This document shows positions 15,702 to 19,011 of a DNA stretch of 19,011 nt, one piece after another (the first letter of the stretch is position 1; each line of letters opens with the position of its first letter). The notes below the pieces were generated by a model. It was given only the letters and a program-made list of their open reading frames with translations. It ran no database searches and was not told where the DNA came from. The DNA is from an uncultured Prevotella sp. (GTDB lineage Bacteria > Bacteroidota > Bacteroidia > Bacteroidales > Bacteroidaceae), in assembly GCA_900769055.1 (NCBI GenBank), contig CAAGFF010000082.1, forward strand, positions 1 through 19,011. Reading direction: 5' to 3'. The translations under genes and the position numbers were made by a program.

Positions 15702-15714
15702 ATAGACCTCATTT

Positions 15715-17046
15715 TTAGTTTCTCAATATCCACGATGATGCAATGTTCAGCTCGCTGTCGAGCTTGCTGACAGCCTCCATGGCAGTCTTCACTAACGGAC
15801 TGCCTGGGTTAAGCACGAATGGTGTACCACTAAGCTTACATGCGTTGAGTGATGCAAGAGCCTCCGTTAGCCTCTGCTGTAGCTGCGATGCCTCCTCAGG
15901 GTTATACGCTTTCAGGTATGCCATGACAGACGCCTCGTTGTATGACATGGAATTATAGTTCCCGTACAGTGCGTTCTGTATGCTGACAATGTTGTCATAG
16001 AAGTCTGTGAAGGAGTTGTAGCTGTAGGGAGATTCTATGTAGTTCGGGTCATCATCGTCCGTTCCTGCGCCAGTGGCAGAGCGGTAAGCCTGTCCCATCT
16101 TCTGGTCAGCAACCTCAGCACAGATATTCGAGCATCCCGAGACAAGTATGGTCTCAATGACCTTGCGTCTTGAGTTGTGGGCACTCTGCGAGGTTCCGGC
16201 CAGCAGCAGGTCCTCTCCATAGCTCACTCCGTTCTTTGTTGTCGTACCGAAGTCGTCAAACTTCTGAGCGCACACTTTTACCCTCTCCACATGTGCCGGT
16301 TCCGCATCCTTGTTCCATGCCACCTCAAGCTGAAAACACTTGTCCCTAAGGTCACCTGCTACAGCAGTGGCAAATATGACCTCTTCAAGAGATGTGACAG
16401 ACACCTTGTTGAAGTAGTCCTTATAGCTCTCAGTACTGTTATTGTTGAAGAACTCTGCCCTGCGGTTCTGTCCGTCTCTGAAGAATATGAACTCCAGTCC
16501 GTGAAATCCGAGGTTCTCCTTAGTAAGATACGTGCGCGCATAATCGATACCATCCGCTGCATCCAACCTTGCTATCTTTGAGTCGTCCGAAAGGTCAGAG
16601 GCAAGAGTTGCCACGTCAAGAGGCCAGGTGTCGATATGCGGGTCTATCTCGAAGTCGCTGGCAGCACCATACAGGAATGCCTCGCTCTCCTCCCAGTACC
16701 TGCGCGCGTCCTTGTACGACTGGCAGATGGCATCAATCTCCGACTGGTCAACTATCTGGCCATTCTTCAGTTTGCTCTTTAGCTTGCTTATTCTGTCAAA
16801 CAGAGTGTTGCATTCCGTTGCAAGCTGACCGTAAGTAGGGTAGACGACATTGCCAAGATAAGCCTTGGTAATGTCCTCCATAGCCTCTTCCTTTTCCGAC
16901 TGCGAGACGTTGCCTCCCTTGTCGTCATCATCACTGCACGATGCCATTGTCATCGTGAAAGCTGCTGCGAGCAGCGCAATAGACATAATTAGCCCCCCTG
17001 CCCCCCTGTGGGGGGTTCCGTTAGTTACGTTGTTTGTTTCTTTCAT
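15715..17046 (-). CDS. Imelysin (peptidase M75-like) lipoprotein
   Basis: A 443-residue lipoprotein of the imelysin family, linked to iron binding or uptake in other bacteria. The GxHxxE signature is intact as G180-F-H182-G-L-E185, in ENLGFHGLEF, and SEAFLYGAASDFEIDPHIDTWP is another family segment. The lipobox MAS-C37 is followed by SDDDDKGG, a surface-export-like signal. Residues 8-20 (TNGTPHRGAGGLI) are encoded by a G-rich repeat (16991-17019) that also occurs upstream of the gene at 12155, so the leader before the hydrophobic core is repeat-derived. Translation could alternatively begin at Met21 (ATG at 16986), which gives a compact signal peptide MSIALLAAAFTMTMASC. The first ATG was kept because it lies outside the repeat and stays in frame. 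Confidence 0.88.
   Translation of the reverse strand: MKETNNVTNGTPHRGAGGLIMSIALLAAAFTMTMASCSDDDDKGGNVSQSEKEEAMEDITKAYLGNVVYPTYGQLATECNTLFDRISKLKSKLKNGQIVDQSEIDAICQSYKDARRYWEESEAFLYGAASDFEIDPHIDTWPLDVATLASDLSDDSKIARLDAADGIDYARTYLTKENLGFHGLEFIFFRDGQNRRAEFFNNNSTESYKDYFNKVSVTSLEEVIFATAVAGDLRDKCFQLEVAWNKDAEPAHVERVKVCAQKFDDFGTTTKNGVSYGEDLLLAGTSQSAHNSRRKVIETILVSGCSNICAEVADQKMGQAYRSATGAGTDDDDPNYIESPYSYNSFTDFYDNIVSIQNALYGNYNSMSYNEASVMAYLKAYNPEEASQLQQRLTEALASLNACKLSGTPFVLNPGSPLVKTAMEAVSKLDSELNIASSWILRN
16991..17019. repeat. G-rich dyad element inside the imelysin leader
   Basis: AGCCCCCCTGCCCCCC followed by TGTGGGGGGTTCC on the plus strand matches the reverse complement of 12075-12103 at nearly every base. 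It is in frame with the imelysin gene. On the coding strand it ends in AGGGGGGCTAATTATG, where the G-run happens to lie at ribosome-binding-site distance from the internal ATG at 16986. Confidence 0.85.
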
Positions 17047-17114
17047 GTGTTTATAATTTTAAATGATTACTAATGATGTTTGCTAAGTGTCCCTCTGTTG
17101 AGGGTGTGCCTCTC

Positions 17115-17167
17115 CCTTGACTTTTTGACCCTTGACCTTAGTCCTTTGACCTTAGTCCTTTGACCTT
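17115..17167 (-). repeat. Seven to eight tandem heptamers over the porin stop codon
   Basis: On the minus strand the units read GGTCAAA, GGACTAA and similar, the same family as 11927-12073. The porin stop (17152-17154) and its last four codons (RSKD) are inside the array. It fills half of the porin-imelysin spacer; the remainder (17047-17114) shows no clear promoter. Confidence 0.88.
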
Positions 17168-18492
17168 CCACCTAAAAAAAATCCCTCGTAAACGACTCCT
17201 ATGTTCAGGCTCGGCTCATCATTACATGGTGATGACAGGAACCTGTGTGAATAGTGAGCCTTGATGGCTACTTGCGGAACAGGGTGGTAGTTGATACCAG
17301 CAGCAACCACGCTCCGCTTGGTATATCCGTTTGTAGCCTCAGGCTGCGAGCGTTCACGGATGTACGAGTCATAGTAGTCGTATCGTGCGAAGACGTACAG
17401 CTTGCGCCCTTGCACCCATGGTGCCCTGACGGCCGACATTATGTCGTAGCCCGCTTCCACACCTACTGCAATGGCATTCTTCCCCACGTATGTCTTGTTG
17501 TACGGAGAGTTCTTCTGACTGTTTATCTTTGCGCTGTTAAGCATCGGAGTATCAGATATATATCCATAGTCAGCCTGTCCCCTGACAATCCAGTTTAGTT
17601 TGTCGAGAGTGAAGTCTATGGAGCCTATCAGCACGTTGGCCTTCGTCTTGCCGTAGGTCTTTCCCTCGCCCTCCATGTCGTTAGGATATGTGTTGTGCAT
17701 CGACTGCCCATAGTAGCCGCTAAGTCCAATCCGCAGTCCGTCAAGCGAGTAGTTGTCTATTCGCAGCGCGTAGCCGTATTTGTTTGCCGGTTTGAACTCA
17801 AAGGCAGAGCCTGCTCCGCCGTTCACCCAACCGTCACGGCTGAACAGCATGGCATCAAGACCAGCCACCATCAGCAGCTCATACCGGAAGTCACCGCTGC
17901 GTCCCCAGAAGCTCACTCCCGTGTCGTGCCATGTACTCGGCAAAATGGTGTTCTCGCCCTCAGGACGATAGACCGTGAAGAAGTTCAATGGCTCATGATG
18001 GGCGTTGTTCAGGCCAACGGGTACGATAATATGGCCGAAGCGCAAGTTGGCAGCCTTACTGAACGACTTCTGAATCCACATCTGCTCCAGTTCCACCTCA
18101 CCTCCTTTCTCCACCTCATGCTCATACTCACCGCCCTCGTCATTCTCAATCTCAATGCTGCTACCCGTACCAGTATGCTCAAACTCAATCTCCGTGCCGA
18201 AGGTCCATCCCTTGCCGAAGTCATAGCCAAGGTATATCACAGAGTGTGGAATGTCGAAGCGGCCATTCGATGGGTCGTTGCGATACTTCTCCGGATAGCG
18301 GTAACGGTACTGGTTGTCGCTGTGGAAATTGCGCGAGTATGCAACCTCGCCATAACCGCCAACAGTCAGACGGCGACCCTGCGCGTGTGTCATCACGCTG
18401 TCACCAACGGTCACCTGACCGTCAGCTGCGGCAGGCGAAAGGAGCGACGGCATGAGAAATGCCCACATCAGTTGTTGTTTTTTCATGTTCAT
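17152..18492 (-). CDS. Outer-membrane porin-like beta-barrel (porin O/P-like)
   Basis: A 446-residue predicted outer-membrane channel, first gene of the haem/imelysin operon. It has a signal peptide (MNMKKQQLMWAFLMPSLLSPAAADGQ), then alternating amphipathic strands rich in aromatic residues, with landmarks such as LTVGGYGEVAY, LRFGHIIVPVGLNN, FFTVYRPEGE and TWHDTGVSFWGR that recall the phosphate-selective porin O/P superfamily. An acidic segment (about 114-137, IEIENDEGGEYEHEVEKGGE) suggests a cation-attracting loop. The frame is open to 18588, but the promoter at 18533-18563 lies inside that extension, so the start is ATG 18492 or 18486. The C terminus LGGRSKD after the aromatic GFF is partly encoded by heptamer repeats; barrel proteins usually end near an aromatic residue. 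Confidence 0.82.
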   Translation of the reverse strand: MNMKKQQLMWAFLMPSLLSPAAADGQVTVGDSVMTHAQGRRLTVGGYGEVAYSRNFHSDNQYRYRYPEKYRNDPSNGRFDIPHSVIYLGYDFGKGWTFGTEIEFEHTGTGSSIEIENDEGGEYEHEVEKGGEVELEQMWIQKSFSKAANLRFGHIIVPVGLNNAHHEPLNFFTVYRPEGENTILPSTWHDTGVSFWGRSGDFRYELLMVAGLDAMLFSRDGWVNGGAGSAFEFKPANKYGYALRIDNYSLDGLRIGLSGYYGQSMHNTYPNDMEGEGKTYGKTKANVLIGSIDFTLDKLNWIVRGQADYGYISDTPMLNSAKINSQKNSPYNKTYVGKNAIAVGVEAGYDIMSAVRAPWVQGRKLYVFARYDYYDSYIRERSQPEATNGYTKRSVVAAGINYHPVPQVAIKAHYSHRFLSSPCNDEPSLNIGVVYEGFFLGGRSKD

Positions 18493-18532
18493 GTTATGTA
18501 GCGTTTTGGTTTTGTTGTCCGTTTTCCGGGTG

Positions 18533-18563
18533 CAAAGGTAGTGCTTCGGCAGACAACATGCAA
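18533..18563 (-). promoter_or_regulatory. Promoter of the porin-imelysin-DHOR-haem lyase operon
   Basis: On the minus strand TTG (18561-18563) is followed after exactly 20 bp by TACCTTTG (18533-18540), a full Bacteroidetes -33/-7 match. Transcription would begin near 18526, about 34 bases before ATG 18492. This fixes the porin start downstream of the longer open frame. Confidence 0.8.
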
Positions 18564-18604
18564 TACCGAATTGTCGGTAAACCGCCATTACCCAGTTGTT
18601 GGTA
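18564..18604. promoter_or_regulatory. Two tandem 16-bp dyads abutting the -33 element
   Basis: TACCGAATTGTCGGTA (18564-18579) has perfect 6-bp arms around ATTG and touches the -33 TTG. TACCCAGTTGTTGGTA (18589-18604) matches it at 13 of 16 positions with 5 of 6 arm pairs, starting 25 bp further upstream. Position suggests an activator bound next to RNA polymerase, though repression is also possible. The dyad does not look like a Fur box. Confidence 0.6.
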
Positions 18605-18730
18605 TATACCTGTAGCTCAAACCATTACTTTTATCATAGCATATAGAGAATATTGAAGCGGAACACCACATCCGCTACCAACTTCTAATGATAAATCGTC
18701 CTGTCTTGCTAATAACTTTTTATGAAACAA

Positions 18731-18746
18731 TGTGATGAGCATCACG
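18731..18746. promoter_or_regulatory. CRP/FNR-like palindrome
   Basis: TGTGA-N6-TCACG, with GTGATG and CATCAC as perfect arms around AG, differs by one base from the classical TGTGA-N6-TCACA site. It lies about 170 bp upstream of the operon's -33 element and 16 bp from the right repeat array, so it could equally serve a gene to the right. Confidence 0.4.
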
Positions 18747-18761
18747 ATAACACCGGCATAT

Positions 18762-18881
18762 AAACCCACGTTTTGGCTTATGAAAACCCACGTTTTAGGG
18801 TATGAAAACCCGCGTTTTATGATTATAAAACGCCGTTTTATGATTAGGAAAACGCGGTTTTATGATTGGGAACGCGGTTTT
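18762..18881. repeat. Right array of 22-bp repeats (6 units)
   Basis: Six units with core AAAACSSCGTTTT start at 18762, 18784, 18806, about 18827, 18849 and 18869, so the period is 22, 22, 21, 22 and 20. Linkers drift from TTATGA-like to TATGATTRGG. The first three cores read AAACCCRCGTTTT and the last two AACGCGGTTTT, the mirror form. Same repeat family as 192-272. Confidence 0.82.
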
Positions 18882-19011
18882 ATTACCTTTTAAGAGTTTC
18901 GCAAGTGGATGTTGCTGGTGGTCAAGGTTGCGAGGCGCGCCCAGAACCACAATCTATTTGAACTAACGAAAGTTGAATTACCTTGATAAAATAAAAAAGT
19001 TGCAAAACATC

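Larger units (their letters stand above)
18493..19011. other. Regulatory region upstream of the porin operon, to window end
   Basis: No gene is evident. It holds the operon promoter, two tandem 16-bp dyads, a CRP-like palindrome and the six-unit 22-bp repeat array. The final 130 bp (18882-19011) show nothing recognisable beyond an AT-rich end that may lead into a gene outside the window. Confidence 0.6.

Noticed and set aside
17695..18501. Long open frame on the plus strand (268 residues)
   Set aside because: It is fully antisense to the porin gene, has a low-complexity composition with no recognisable domain, and covers that gene's promoter-proximal half; it is a shadow of the coding strand.
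18493..18588. N-terminal extension of the porin
   Set aside because: The operon promoter lies inside it, and the proper signal peptide begins at 18492/18486.
18564..18604. Dyads as Fur boxes
   Set aside because: They lack the GATAAT-type AT-rich hexamers, despite the iron-related genes downstream.
192..18881. The two 22-bp arrays as ends of a mobile element
   Set aside because: The arrays differ in unit number and linkers, no target duplication or integrase/transposase is seen, and the genes between look like ordinary chromosomal ones.

Overview
The window looks like a chromosome segment of a Bacteroidales bacterium, most likely Prevotella or a close relative. The evidence is: Bacteroidetes-type promoters (TTG, about 20 bp, TAnnTTTG) ahead of several genes; lipoproteins that start C-S-D-D-D after the signal peptide; a secreted lyase with a C-terminal 'YDLSGR...GIYIRNGKK' tail; and protein families typical of gut or rumen Bacteroidales. 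No rRNA, tRNA, CRISPR array, insertion sequence or integrase was seen.

Layout. (1) Positions 1-395 are intergenic and hold four 22-bp repeats, followed by a promoter for a small secreted thioredoxin-fold protein (396-899, +). A strong bidirectional hairpin terminator (943-990) separates it from the converging genes to its right. (2) A leftward block (9030 to 1012) encodes a secreted NPP-type phosphodiesterase, mannonate dehydratase UxuA, an SDR mannonate oxidoreductase (UxuB type), a secreted nitroreductase-fold protein and a 1329-residue secreted pectate-lyase-like protein. This is a uronate-polysaccharide catabolic operon. A 12-bp-arm hairpin over the nitroreductase stop codon may set the lyase's expression apart. 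(3) Rightward genes from 9385 encode a short AraC-type regulator with an AT-hook tail, overlapped by a cytosolic dipeptidyl peptidase III (M49). After a 297-bp spacer packed with heptamer repeats and G-rich dyads comes a helical-repeat protein resembling AlkD-type DNA alkylation repair proteins. (4) A leftward operon (18492 to 12795) encodes an outer-membrane porin-like barrel, an imelysin (M75) lipoprotein, a di-haem c-type lipoprotein of the DHOR family and a compact ResB-CcsA haem lyase. (5) Positions 18493-19011 hold the promoter of that operon, two tandem 16-bp dyads, a CRP-like site and a second, six-unit array of the 22-bp repeat.

How the genes work together. In the uronate block, the extracellular lyase would cut a uronate polymer, and UxuB and UxuA would convert fructuronate via mannonate to 2-keto-3-deoxygluconate. 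In the right-hand operon, CcsBA would attach haem to the DHOR protein. Both lipoproteins carry a surface-export-like signal, and the porin would provide passage through the outer membrane. Imelysin and DHOR together are associated with iron acquisition in other bacteria, so a surface iron-reduction and uptake module is the most interesting hypothesis here. It is inferred, not shown.

A second theme is repeats entering genes. Heptamer arrays run into the stop codons of the peptidase and the porin, and a G-rich dyad forms part of the imelysin signal-peptide region.
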